This document shows positions 1 to 7,648 of a DNA stretch of 10,966 nucleotides, one piece after another. A program made the position numbers and the translations under genes. The stretch comes from CAYLHX01 sp964383675 (GTDB taxonomy: Bacteria > Patescibacteriota > Gracilibacteria > UBA1369 > LOWO2-01-FULL-3): positions 1 through 10,966 of the forward strand of contig CAYLHX010000029.1 in NCBI GenBank assembly GCA_964383675.1. The letters are read 5' to 3'. Position 1 is the first letter of the stretch; each line of letters opens with the position of its first letter. The notes under the pieces were generated by a model that did not search any database, had not been told where the DNA came from, and saw nothing but the letters and a program-made list of their open reading frames with translations.

Positions 1-1950
1 CTGGTTTTGTCTTTCATTTTTATCGCTCAATCCGGCCCCGAGGCTTCAAGCCCTATAGCTAAGCTTCTCGGCGTTAATCAGGCATCCTTTGTTAATGGAT
101 TGATCACTCTGATTCATATTATTTTCATCACAATCGCCCTTGTCACATTTGTCTTTACGATGACCGGACTTTTTAAAGCCAGCATGGCCAAAAAAGATGA
201 CAAAGTAACACGAAAAGAAGGATTAAGAAGCAGTTTGGTGGCCGGTATTATCTTTCTTATAGTCTTAATTATCTGGGCTTTTGTTTATGTTTATCTGGAC
301 GGTAAGAGAATTCAGGTTGGACCGGATGTTAAAGATCCGATTGTAACCGATCCGGAAGATACCTTGAACCTCAGTGCTCCCATTGAGATAATTTTTAACT
401 CCTCCAACGTGCCGATCGGCAGCAAATATCGTCTTATCTCAAGCACTTGGGACTTCGGCGATGGTGACACTGGTACCGGCCAGATTGTCACACATATCTA
501 TGAGGCCAAGGGCCGTTACGACGTGGTGCTTGAAGTTACCAAAGTCGATAAAGCTACAGGCGAGGAGGTTGTTGATAAATATAGTGTCATTGTAAGTATT
601 GAAAACGAAGCGCTTTCGGCCATTATCGAGGCCGACCCGCAATCCGGCGAGGCGCCTTTGGAAGTGAAATTGGACGCCAGTAAATCTACCGATCCCGATG
701 GCAATATCGACCGCTACGAGTGGGATCTGGATGGTGATGGAGATTTTGATGATGCCGAAGGAGTTAATGTTACTCACACATTCGAAAAAATAGGGAAATA
801 CACCGTGGCTTTGCGTGTGGTCTCCACAACCGATGAGTATGACATCAGCGAAAAAGAGATTGTTGTCGAAGAAAAGCAGGAAGTTAACGCGGTGATTAAT
901 GTTGTGGATGAACCCGGCAGCTACGTTACCGGTATTAGCTACACCTTTAATGCTGATGACTCCTCCTCGCCCAAAGGTGACATCGAAGAATACGAGTGGA
1001 GCTTTAGTGATAGCAGTAAAACCGAAAAAACCAAGACCGTTTCTCATGTTTTCAAGACCTCGGGTTCGTATCAAGTAACTTTGAAAGTTACCGACGATGA
1101 GGGAAATGAGGGTGAGGCAACAAAAACTATCGTAGTTGGTTCGCCTCAGGGAACGCCCAAAGCAGTAATCAAAACCACGCCATCGACTGACGAAGGATCA
1201 AGTCTTAGTGGAAGTGTACCGTTTACGGTTAATTTTGATGCCTCCTCCACCACCGACAGCGATGATAATATTGTGGATTATGCCTGGGACCTTGATGGCA
1301 ATGGAACAAACGACCAATACGGCGAAAAAGTTTCATATACCTATAAGAACGAAGGCATTTATACGGCAACACTGACAGTTACCGACTCCGATGACAATGT
1401 AGGCAAGGCCACCGTGGTTGTTAAGGCTGAAAGCCAGGGACTTGTTGCGGTTCTTGAGGCCGACAAAGTTGAAGGCAATGTTCCGCTTACGGTTGAATTT
1501 GATGCTAGCGGCTCCAGCTACTCGGATGGCAGTATCGTCAGTTACGAGTGGGATTTCGGGGATGGAACCGCGCCCAAATTGGGCTCTTCAAGCCTTGCAC
1601 ATAAATACACCCAAATTGGCACATTTACCGCCTCAGTTACCGTAATAGGTAATGACAACACTAAATCGACCAAAGAGATTTTAATCACAGTTCGTGAAAC
1701 TCCTTTAACCGCTTGTTTTGTCTCGGTATTTGAGGAAGGGCCGGCACCCCTGGAGACCACCTTTGATCCCGGGTGCTCCACCGGCGCGGTTAAAAACTAT
1801 TTCTGGGATTTTGGTGATGGCAGCACCTCAACACAGGTAAAACCTACCCATGTGTTTAGCGACCCCGGAACTTATCAAGTGACCTTGGAGTTAACAGATG
1901 CCGATAACACCGTTAGCAAAGCCAAAGTAACTATTGAAGTAACCGAATAA
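1..1950 (+). CDS. T4SS-pilin-like membrane module fused to six PKD domains (5' partial)
   Basis: The frame is open to the first base of the window, so the true start lies upstream; the TTG at 7 is unlikely to be the start because it falls inside a hydrophobic stretch (LVLSFIFIAQS) that looks like the end of a signal peptide. Numbering from base 1, two hydrophobic helices (about 33-55 and 78-99) flank a Lys/Arg-rich loop (59-77, KKDDKVTRKEG). That is the plan of TrbC/VirB2-type and T4SS_pilin proteins, and puts both ends outside. Six PKD beta-sandwich repeats follow, each marked by a YxWDFGDG-type core with Trp at 150, 241, 333, 429, 517 and 602, then an H-x-[FY] and G-x-Y-x-[VA]-x-[LV] strand. 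PKD2 and PKD4 contain Asp-rich loops (DLDGDGDFDD, DLDGNGTND) that could bind calcium. Role: probably a membrane-rooted extracellular stalk or adhesin. The PKD assignment is firm; the pilin relationship is inferred from architecture. Confidence 0.85.
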   Translation: MVLSFIFIAQSGPEASSPIAKLLGVNQASFVNGLITLIHIIFITIALVTFVFTMTGLFKASMAKKDDKVTRKEGLRSSLVAGIIFLIVLIIWAFVYVYLDGKRIQVGPDVKDPIVTDPEDTLNLSAPIEIIFNSSNVPIGSKYRLISSTWDFGDGDTGTGQIVTHIYEAKGRYDVVLEVTKVDKATGEEVVDKYSVIVSIENEALSAIIEADPQSGEAPLEVKLDASKSTDPDGNIDRYEWDLDGDGDFDDAEGVNVTHTFEKIGKYTVALRVVSTTDEYDISEKEIVVEEKQEVNAVINVVDEPGSYVTGISYTFNADDSSSPKGDIEEYEWSFSDSSKTEKTKTVSHVFKTSGSYQVTLKVTDDEGNEGEATKTIVVGSPQGTPKAVIKTTPSTDEGSSLSGSVPFTVNFDASSTTDSDDNIVDYAWDLDGNGTNDQYGEKVSYTYKNEGIYTATLTVTDSDDNVGKATVVVKAESQGLVAVLEADKVEGNVPLTVEFDASGSSYSDGSIVSYEWDFGDGTAPKLGSSSLAHKYTQIGTFTASVTVIGNDNTKSTKEILITVRETPLTACFVSVFEEGPAPLETTFDPGCSTGAVKNYFWDFGDGSTSTQVKPTHVFSDPGTYQVTLELTDADNTVSKAKVTIEVTE

Positions 1951-1952
1951 AA

Positions 1953-2060
1953 ATGTACAAAAAACATCAACGTAAAAAAGTAGCCACAGTAGCTGCAATC
2001 GCCATCTTGGCCCTTTTGGCCAGTGTGATAGCACCATTCTTGATAGGCATCTTCCAGTAA
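1953..2060 (+). CDS. 35-residue single-helix membrane protein
   Basis: An ATG two bases after the stop of the PKD gene opens a 35-codon frame ending in TAA. The product starts with a strongly basic head (MYKKHQRKK), followed by one hydrophobic helix of about 23 residues (VATVAAIAILALLASVIAPF) and a short tail, LIGIFQ. This is the plan of a small inner-membrane protein with its N-terminus inside. The start has the same A-rich context (aataaaaATG) as the other genes here, and the close spacing suggests translational coupling to the PKD gene. It may stabilise or assist the pilin-like partner, but no family is recognised. Chance is possible for so short a frame. The basic-then-hydrophobic order and the position argue that it is real. 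Confidence 0.55.
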   Translation: MYKKHQRKKVATVAAIAILALLASVIAPFLIGIFQ

Positions 2061-2093
2061 AACAAATCCGGCTCTCTCAAAGCCAGTGTTGCT

Positions 2094-2130
2094 GACAGCG
2101 CTCATTCCGGTGACTGCTGTCTTTTGATTT
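2094..2130 (+). terminator. Possible weak intrinsic terminator
   Basis: GACAGC (2094-2099) and GCTGTC (2116-2121) form a perfect 6-bp stem with a long loop (16 nt, with one possible G-U pair), followed directly by TTTTGATTT. It lies between the small membrane gene and the promoter of the next operon, where a terminator would be expected. The long loop and interrupted T-run make it weak. Confidence 0.35.
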
Positions 2131-2154
2131 AAGCATAACTACAGTGGCACGTTA

Positions 2155-2183
2155 TTGACTTTTTGTAAAAAATATTGTAAAAT
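2155..2183 (+). promoter_or_regulatory. Sigma70-type promoter of the four-gene operon
   Basis: TTGACT (2155-2160) and TAAAAT (2178-2183) are separated by 17 bp in an AT-rich region. Transcription would start near 2190, giving an untranslated leader of about 45 nt before the ATG at 2235. The promoter of the partial gene at 10549 uses the same TAAAAT hexamer. Confidence 0.6.
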
Positions 2184-2188
2184 ACGAT

Positions 2189-2207
2189 AATGAGTTAAAT
2201 TCTCATT
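2189..2207. promoter_or_regulatory. Inverted repeat at the presumed transcription start
   Basis: AATGAG (2189-2194) and CTCATT (2202-2207) are perfect 6-bp inverted arms around a 7-nt AT spacer. The element sits just downstream of the -10 hexamer, at the expected +1. It could be an operator for a dimeric regulator or a small 5' hairpin in the leader. In AT-rich DNA a chance palindrome is also possible. Confidence 0.3.
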
Positions 2208-2234
2208 CACAAAAATAAAACCTAAAACAAAACT

Positions 2235-4346
2235 ATGGATACACCAATGCCAACAATGAATCAGCCCTCGGTAGAGCAAAGTGCTCTTAAGAAACAAGGA
2301 AAAATTCTTCTTGTTTTAGGCTTACTTTTAGTAGGTTTAGCCGTGGGTGTATATTACTACTTCATTCATCAAAGCGCTGAGGAAGTGCCACCATCCCTTG
2401 AAGCTTCAAACGGATATCAAGGTTTAATCAGCGGTGGCGATTATGGGTTTAACAAATGGGAAGAAACTGATCGGCAAGCCCATAAAAAGTATCGTGAAGA
2501 CAACCCTAATGCTGTTGAAGTTGAGGTGATGGCAAATGTGAACTATATGCACGCTCTTACCGATATGACCGCCAAAGACATTTTTACCAGACTTAATCTT
2601 GAAGATAATCAGGCGATGATTGCCAAGTATGTGGCTGGTGCTGGTGACGTTTCCGAGTTTAAGAGTCAAGGAGAAGCCGGCGGTTATTGGTTAACCACTG
2701 AAAACACTTATTATGGTGGTAACATTAAAGTTGTAAAACCGGAAGAACTGAAGATTAAAGCCGGTGAAGGTTTTGCTTTGGTTATTGAAAAGGGCGCAAA
2801 GGCCTATGATGTTGGTTCCTATAAAGTTTTTGCCAAAGAAGGAAACGGAACTCTTAAGACTGCTCAACGTGGATGGAATCTGGTTGCCGGACACAATACT
2901 ACCGCCGACAAATATATAGGTGAGGAAAATCTGAAAAGAGTTAAACTGGTTTACGCTTTCGATTCAAGCAAACTCGCAAGTGACCAGGGTAAACCCTTCG
3001 TAAAAGTTTACAGCCGTGATACCGGTTTAAATAAACTGGGTGCCACGGATTTGAAAAACGGTACTCTGCTTTGGGTATTGGTTGATGATGCCGGTCAAGC
3101 GCCGGTTGTGGCGGAAGAACAACCGGTGGTTGAAGCCGAGCCTGTGGTTGAAGAACTGCCAGTTGGTGACATGATTACTTGTAAAGGTAAGAAGGCCGAC
3201 GAGGTGTTGGCCGTTTTGATCAACTCAGTTGGTAAAAAGGAGCTTGATGTAGCATACGATCATTTACCTACTCAATATAAAGGAGAGCTCCAGAGACTGG
3301 TTAATCTTGCCAAAAATATTGTGGATAAGTTAGATACGAAAGATGTATCCCCTCTGGTTACCAAAAATCTGGAGATACTAACAAAACTTGCCGAAGACAA
3401 GTATACGGAAATACTCCACTATGTGCCCAAGGATGATTTTAGCGCCGAAGCGTTGGTCTATTTGAATGGTGAATTTAAAGATCATCTGGTGTATATGATG
3501 AATTACTTGGTCTCTGTCAGCAAATGGTCCGAAAGTATTCTGGCCTCGGACAAGATTGTAATTGCAGATTTCTTGGGCAATGACTTCAAAGAATTTTTGA
3601 AAGCTACCGAAGAATTTGTTAAAAACTTACCAGACACCCCGCTTGTTCCACAGAACTTCGATGTGGAAAAGATTGTCAAAACATACGATGCTTACCTGAA
3701 TGTATTAACAGGCATCACTACCGAGATTAAATCCGAGGTTGACGCAGCAACGGTTGTAGTTGCTGTAAAATTCCCCGAACTTGATCAAGAAGCTATCGCC
3801 TTATTGGGAGAGCCGGAAGACGACATCGAGGTGACGATGGTCTATGTTGACGATTGTTGGACACCCGATTTTGTCAGAGATTTTTTCACCAACAATGTTC
3901 CTGTTGCCTTCGATGATTTACAAAAAATGAGTTTGGATGTAAGCGCGCTTTTGACTCCTGAAACAAAAACTCTAATTAAAGATGCCTTGGTTACAGCACA
4001 TACGGACCTCACAGCACTGCACGCCTCCGACGATCTTTGTAAAAGTGCTGCCAACATTCTTGATCACACGGTCAATTATGTAGCGAAGATGAAAGGTAAA
4101 ACTATAACCGTAAACCAGATGTCCATCGATGTTCCAAAAGATGCTCCGTTTGAACTGCCGGCTCTCGAGTCCGTAGCAGGCGACACCTTTTCTCTCATTA
4201 CCGAGCTCTATCCACTTTATGGTACAGCCGTTGATAAGACCTATACTCCTGAAGACGGGTTCATCGGAGGAGATATTGTCTTGGCCGCCGGTAAAGATAT
4301 AGATGGCAATGAAGTCGGTGGAGTTTACTGTCTAAATGTAAAGTAA
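2235..4346 (+). CDS. N-anchored surface protein A: shared tandem module plus unrecognised helical C-terminal domain
   Basis: 703 residues. A short polar head is followed by one transmembrane helix (about 24-43, ILLVLGLLLVGLAVGVYYYF) with basic residues before it, so the bulk is predicted to be outside. Then come the EEVPPSLE motif (49-56) and a module (about 51-285) clearly homologous to the N-terminal part of the 939-residue protein downstream. The module looks like two copies of one fold. Each copy has an N-[LV]-x start (NVNYMHAL at 101; GWNLVAG at 213), a middle strand (AKYV, LVYAF) and an I-x-x-G-x-G-F-x-x-V type end (KIKAGEGFALVIE at 173; LKNGTLLWVLVDD at 273). A Val/Glu/Pro linker (286-311) leads to residues 312-703, which are mostly amphipathic helix-like, with four cysteines and no family I recognise. 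ATG 2235 is preceded by AAAACAAAACT and has no Shine-Dalgarno. It is the first gene of the operon. Confidence 0.85.
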   Translation: MDTPMPTMNQPSVEQSALKKQGKILLVLGLLLVGLAVGVYYYFIHQSAEEVPPSLEASNGYQGLISGGDYGFNKWEETDRQAHKKYREDNPNAVEVEVMANVNYMHALTDMTAKDIFTRLNLEDNQAMIAKYVAGAGDVSEFKSQGEAGGYWLTTENTYYGGNIKVVKPEELKIKAGEGFALVIEKGAKAYDVGSYKVFAKEGNGTLKTAQRGWNLVAGHNTTADKYIGEENLKRVKLVYAFDSSKLASDQGKPFVKVYSRDTGLNKLGATDLKNGTLLWVLVDDAGQAPVVAEEQPVVEAEPVVEELPVGDMITCKGKKADEVLAVLINSVGKKELDVAYDHLPTQYKGELQRLVNLAKNIVDKLDTKDVSPLVTKNLEILTKLAEDKYTEILHYVPKDDFSAEALVYLNGEFKDHLVYMMNYLVSVSKWSESILASDKIVIADFLGNDFKEFLKATEEFVKNLPDTPLVPQNFDVEKIVKTYDAYLNVLTGITTEIKSEVDAATVVVAVKFPELDQEAIALLGEPEDDIEVTMVYVDDCWTPDFVRDFFTNNVPVAFDDLQKMSLDVSALLTPETKTLIKDALVTAHTDLTALHASDDLCKSAANILDHTVNYVAKMKGKTITVNQMSIDVPKDAPFELPALESVAGDTFSLITELYPLYGTAVDKTYTPEDGFIGGDIVLAAGKDIDGNEVGGVYCLNVK
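2385..3089 (+). repeat. Paralogous module, copy in protein A
   Basis: This segment encodes the domain (about 235 residues) shared with 4928-5629. Anchor blocks common to both copies include GYQGLISGGD, NTYYGGNIKVV, PEELKIKAGEGFA and KVYSR. Wording at DNA level differs at many third positions, so the duplication is old or the copies are under separate selection; it is not a recent copy. Confidence 0.85.
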
Positions 4347-4364
4347 TTCTAACAACAACAAAAA
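4347..4364 (+). promoter_or_regulatory. A-rich intergenic leader without Shine-Dalgarno
   Basis: Eighteen bases, ttctaacaacaacaaaaa, separate the stop of protein A from the next ATG. There is no GGAGG-like sequence; the AAC/AAA-rich pattern recurs ahead of the following genes and probably marks the translation start in this organism. Confidence 0.5.
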
Positions 4365-4769
4365 ATGAAAAAACTAACAGCAATTCTGGCATTCTCACTA
4401 CTAACAACACTTAGTGTAAACCTTGTGGCCTTTGCCGCCCCTCCATCAATCACCTCACCCTTTGGAGACAGCACAAGTTCAATAGAAACTGAGAGCGGCA
4501 CGACAAATGCAGGCGATGAGGAGGCTCCACCTACTCTGAATACAGGAACCTCCACCACCGCCACAGCCACCGACAATACAAATACATCATCTGTTTCTAC
4601 TAATTCGGGGGCTACTACAAGCAGCACGACAACCTCAAACAAGGTGGACAACAGTAAAATAAATCAAACCGGACCGGAAACACTCTACTATGGAGGTCTA
4701 CTGTTGGCAGCGATTGCCGCCGGAGCCGGACTGGTTATCTACAAAAGAAAACATGTAAATATTCAATAA
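4365..4769 (+). CDS. Small secreted Thr/Ser-rich protein with TGPE C-terminal anchor
   Basis: 134 residues. A typical signal peptide (MKKLTAILAFSLLTTLSVNL then VAFA, cleavage expected near residue 24) leads to APPSITSPF and later DEEAPPTLNTG. Both hold the PP[ST][LI] motif also found in the neighbouring proteins. A low-complexity Thr/Ser/Asn linker follows (about 56-98). The C-terminus is laid out like a sortase sorting signal: I-N-Q-T-G-P-E (T102-E105), a hydrophobic helix (LLLAAIAAGAGLVIY) and the basic tail KRKHVNIQ. The Pro of classical LPxTG is missing, so it may be anchored by a divergent sortase or simply stay in the membrane. It lies 18 bp after protein A and 26 bp before protein B, so all are probably one transcript. 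The plan matches the 199-residue protein at the operon end. Confidence 0.8.
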   Translation: MKKLTAILAFSLLTTLSVNLVAFAAPPSITSPFGDSTSSIETESGTTNAGDEEAPPTLNTGTSTTATATDNTNTSSVSTNSGATTSSTTTSNKVDNSKINQTGPETLYYGGLLLAAIAAGAGLVIYKRKHVNIQ

Positions 4770-4795
4770 ATTAAAAACAACTAACAAAAACAAAA
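4770..4795 (+). promoter_or_regulatory. A-rich intergenic leader without Shine-Dalgarno
   Basis: Twenty-six bases made almost wholly of A, with AAC and AAAAC steps (ctaacaaaaacaaaa before the ATG). No purine-rich ribosome binding site is visible, and it resembles the leaders at 4347-4364 and 7616-7648. Confidence 0.5.
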
Positions 4796-7615
4796 ATGTC
4801 AATACATCTAAAGACGCCCGAACCAATAAAAAAAGGTCCCAAATGGGGGATTATCGCACTTGTGGTGGTACTCTTTACGGCAATCGTTGGTGGAACATAC
4901 TATTACTCTGTCAATATTGATGACGAAGAACCTCCAACACTGCTTTCCAAGGCCGGTTATCAGGGCTTGATAAGTGGTGGTGACTTTGGATTCATCTCCT
5001 GGGAAGATGCCGATAAAAAAGCCCATGATGAATATAAAAAGAACAACCCTAAGGCTCGAGAAGTCGATGTATTGTCTAATGTGAACTACTTTCACGCTTT
5101 AGAGGACATTACTGCAAAAGATGTTCTTACCAGAATGAACCTTGACGCAAACCAGGCCATGGTTGCCAAATATGTTGGTGCGGCCGGAGATGTTAAGAAA
5201 TTTAAGGACGAAGGAAAGTCTTATGGTCAATGGATCACGACTAAAAACACCTATTATGGTGGTAATATAAAAGTTGTAGATAAACCCGAGGAACTTAAAA
5301 TCAAAGCCGGTGAGGGATTCGCCGTTGTTATTGAGAAGAAGGCTAAAGCCTACAATATCGGTGATTACAAATCCTTTTCCGAAGCCAAAGCGAACCTGCT
5401 CGATAATGCCGGTTTGGGTTGGTACTTGGTGGCCGGTAAAGGATCAACGGCTAAAGATTATATCGGCCTGAATATTGATAAGATCAAGTTAGTATATGTT
5501 TTTGACCCTAAACTGCTAAGTACAAATCAGTCCGAGCCTTTTAAGAAAGTCTATAGTAGAGGCAAATTAGATGAATTAGGGAAGACAAATCTGAAAGGCG
5601 GAACCATGATGTGGGTTTTGGTTGATGGTGCAGAAGCTTCTAAAGAAGTTGTCGTAGATCCGGTAAATCCGGTAGTTAAAATGAGAGTCTTCATTAAAGA
5701 GGGGAATGAAAAATTAACCGTTAGTTGGTCGGTGGATAATCCCGACAATGCAGCTATCGACGGTTTTGCCGGAGAATGTTATGAAAAAGCCAACAGTCAG
5801 GTGAGTGTTCCTTTCAAAACCGAAAAAGACATCATGTTCGCCGAAGTTCCCGGTTTAAAGAATGGAGTTTTACACACCTGTACGGTGAGAGCGCTTAACG
5901 GCGACACCGAAGTTGTTAAAAATTCCAAAGAGGGAACTCCTACAGGACCTATTCAAGATGCCAACAATGTTCTACCGGGCATGCCAACAGTGAGGGTACT
6001 GGGTGGTGACAAGCAGATTACGGCCATCTGGGTTCCGGCGGAAGAAACCGGTGGTGCGCCAATAGACTACTTCTCAGTTTACTGCCACATGACCGGATTC
6101 GAAAATTACTATACCAAGTTCACCGTCTATGCCAATCCCGGTCCAAACCTTAGTCATCTACCGATTACTGGAGCAACCGGCAGCCAACAATATGTTACCG
6201 GCGGAGGATTTACCGGCTGGACAGGATATACTGGTCTTACCCAATTTGACGGGCAGTCTACCGGATCTCCTCAAAAAGGGTTCACCGGTATTAAGGCCAA
6301 CATGTTAAACGACGGTAACTACAACGCAGTTATCACAAGTTTACCTGCGGACACAAATTTTACCTGTAAAGTTAAGACTCACAATACCGCAGGGGAATGG
6401 AGTCCCGAAGGAGTTAATAAAGGGAAAACATTCGGAGAACAAGTTGGTAACCAGGTACCCGTCGAACCAAATATCCCTCAAGTGGTACCTAAGATGGATT
6501 TAGCGGCCGAACTGACTTCGATTTACGTTCAAAATGAATACCTTGTCGGTACCGATCTATCAATCGCAAACATCAGCGATATCAACGTAAACGATTATGT
6601 GTTCACATTACAATATAAAAAATCCAACGGCACTCCCATAGGGCCGGACGACTATATGGACCTACCCACGGCAGACGGAGCTAACTCAGCATATTACACT
6701 ACGGTCGGAAACGATTACGTGGAAAGAGAGGTTTATGACCTGCAGCTTGGCGGAACCTACGACTTCCGAGTAAAGGCGGTGCCTAAGTTGGGAGGAGAAC
6801 CTATCTACTCTAACAACTCTCAAGCCAAAAATATTTTTGTCGCCTTCAAACCGGATGTGACCGATATCAAGAAAGTAAGTGTAAAACTCGAGGGAAATGG
6901 TGAAAACGCAAAAGATATTTTCTTTGAAACCACAGGTAGTCGTCCTCAGCAGGATTTCGAAACTGTAACTGATATACTTGAATATGCCCGAAGCGAAAAA
7001 CAAAGAATTCTTTCTGATCAAGATCAAGATCCAGATGAAATAGCCGTTAGGATGGGTGATTTAATTGATGCAACCGCAGAATCGTTCTCTACTTTATACT
7101 TGCGATTTGAATGGGAAGAAGCGGAGAATAATGGCTCTGCTATCAACTACTACAATATAATTTATAGTGACAGCACTTGCGGAGCATCAGATGTTATCTT
7201 ATTAAATTCGCCAGGTGCTTCTTATGACGTGGACGCGGAAACCAGTCGCAGCCTATTAAATCTACTTGCCGGAAACTCCAACGTTTTCAACTGTCCTGAA
7301 AATGAAGACGGTGGACTAAATGTTGCGCACGGAGAGTTAAATGGGGCTATGGTGAGAGAACTTAACACCATTACATTTAAGATTGCGGCCGAAAATTCTT
7401 TGGGCCGTGGCGAGTACAGCGAAGGGTATGTGATACCGTCAGATGCCGATATGCAGGAGTTATCTGCAGCATATTCGGCCGTAAGAATATACGAATCACA
7501 CGAAGATAGTCCTGAACTAAACATTGTTGAAGGAATTGAAGGCTATGAGGATATTTTGCTAGATGCTCAAAACATGGGGGATCTTGGTCAATACGGAGAC
7601 TTATTTGAGTTCTAG
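4796..7615 (+). CDS. N-anchored surface protein B: shared tandem module plus fibronectin type III-like domains
   Basis: 939 residues. A basic head (KKGPKWG) and one transmembrane helix (about 17-37) are followed by the DEEPPTLL motif (43-50) and the same module as protein A (about 45-278, blocks GYQGLISGGD, NTYYGGNIKVV, PEELKIKAGEGFA, MMWVLVD). Beyond it the two proteins have nothing in common. B continues with about four FN3-like beta-sandwiches: roughly 294-385 (EKLTVSWSVDNPDN), 392-548 (KQITAIWVPAEETGGAPIDY), 564-684, and 686-886 (YLRFEWEEAENNGSAINYY, then AAENSLGRGEYS). The second has a Gly/Thr-rich insertion near 456-500 with repeated x-T-G. The C-terminus is acidic. It is probably an extracellular binding or scaffold protein. 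FN3 is called from the W and Y/G strand pattern and needs a profile search. The gene ends TAG TAA, tandem stops. Confidence 0.85.
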   Translation: MSIHLKTPEPIKKGPKWGIIALVVVLFTAIVGGTYYYSVNIDDEEPPTLLSKAGYQGLISGGDFGFISWEDADKKAHDEYKKNNPKAREVDVLSNVNYFHALEDITAKDVLTRMNLDANQAMVAKYVGAAGDVKKFKDEGKSYGQWITTKNTYYGGNIKVVDKPEELKIKAGEGFAVVIEKKAKAYNIGDYKSFSEAKANLLDNAGLGWYLVAGKGSTAKDYIGLNIDKIKLVYVFDPKLLSTNQSEPFKKVYSRGKLDELGKTNLKGGTMMWVLVDGAEASKEVVVDPVNPVVKMRVFIKEGNEKLTVSWSVDNPDNAAIDGFAGECYEKANSQVSVPFKTEKDIMFAEVPGLKNGVLHTCTVRALNGDTEVVKNSKEGTPTGPIQDANNVLPGMPTVRVLGGDKQITAIWVPAEETGGAPIDYFSVYCHMTGFENYYTKFTVYANPGPNLSHLPITGATGSQQYVTGGGFTGWTGYTGLTQFDGQSTGSPQKGFTGIKANMLNDGNYNAVITSLPADTNFTCKVKTHNTAGEWSPEGVNKGKTFGEQVGNQVPVEPNIPQVVPKMDLAAELTSIYVQNEYLVGTDLSIANISDINVNDYVFTLQYKKSNGTPIGPDDYMDLPTADGANSAYYTTVGNDYVEREVYDLQLGGTYDFRVKAVPKLGGEPIYSNNSQAKNIFVAFKPDVTDIKKVSVKLEGNGENAKDIFFETTGSRPQQDFETVTDILEYARSEKQRILSDQDQDPDEIAVRMGDLIDATAESFSTLYLRFEWEEAENNGSAINYYNIIYSDSTCGASDVILLNSPGASYDVDAETSRSLLNLLAGNSNVFNCPENEDGGLNVAHGELNGAMVRELNTITFKIAAENSLGRGEYSEGYVIPSDADMQELSAAYSAVRIYESHEDSPELNIVEGIEGYEDILLDAQNMGDLGQYGDLFEF
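4928..5629 (+). repeat. Paralogous module, copy in protein B
   Basis: This is the second copy of the tandem-fold module of protein A (2385-3089). Length is nearly unchanged; small differences include an extra Asp in VVDKPEEL and changed loops around residues 195-230. The order membrane helix, PP[ST]L, QG-L-I-SGGD, module is fully kept. Confidence 0.85.
6161..6295 (+). repeat. x-Thr-Gly-rich insertion in protein B
   Basis: The stretch encodes about 45 residues with eight T-G dipeptides (ITGATG, VTGGGFTGWTGYTG, STG, GFTG). It interrupts the second FN3-like domain between its YFSVYCHM and ADTNFTCKVKTH strands. It reads as a flexible loop or small repeat; no named family is recognised. Confidence 0.5.
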
Positions 7616-7648
7616 TAACAAAAAACAAAATAACTAACTATAGAAACA
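7616..7648 (+). promoter_or_regulatory. A-rich intergenic leader without Shine-Dalgarno
   Basis: Thirty-three bases (taacaaaaaacaaaataac then taactatagaaaca) join protein B to the last operon gene. There is no Shine-Dalgarno, and the TAACAAAAA pattern matches the other leaders. No terminator or clear internal promoter is seen, so cotranscription is likely. Confidence 0.5.

Noticed and set aside
439..1074. 211-codon minus-strand frame
   Set aside because: It is antisense to the PKD repeats, whose periodic codon pattern leaves the opposite strand open; the product has no sensible composition.
1875..2105. 76-codon minus-strand frame over the small membrane gene
   Set aside because: It runs antisense across the end of the PKD gene and the 35-residue frame; the plus-strand reading has a much better membrane-protein pattern and gene spacing.
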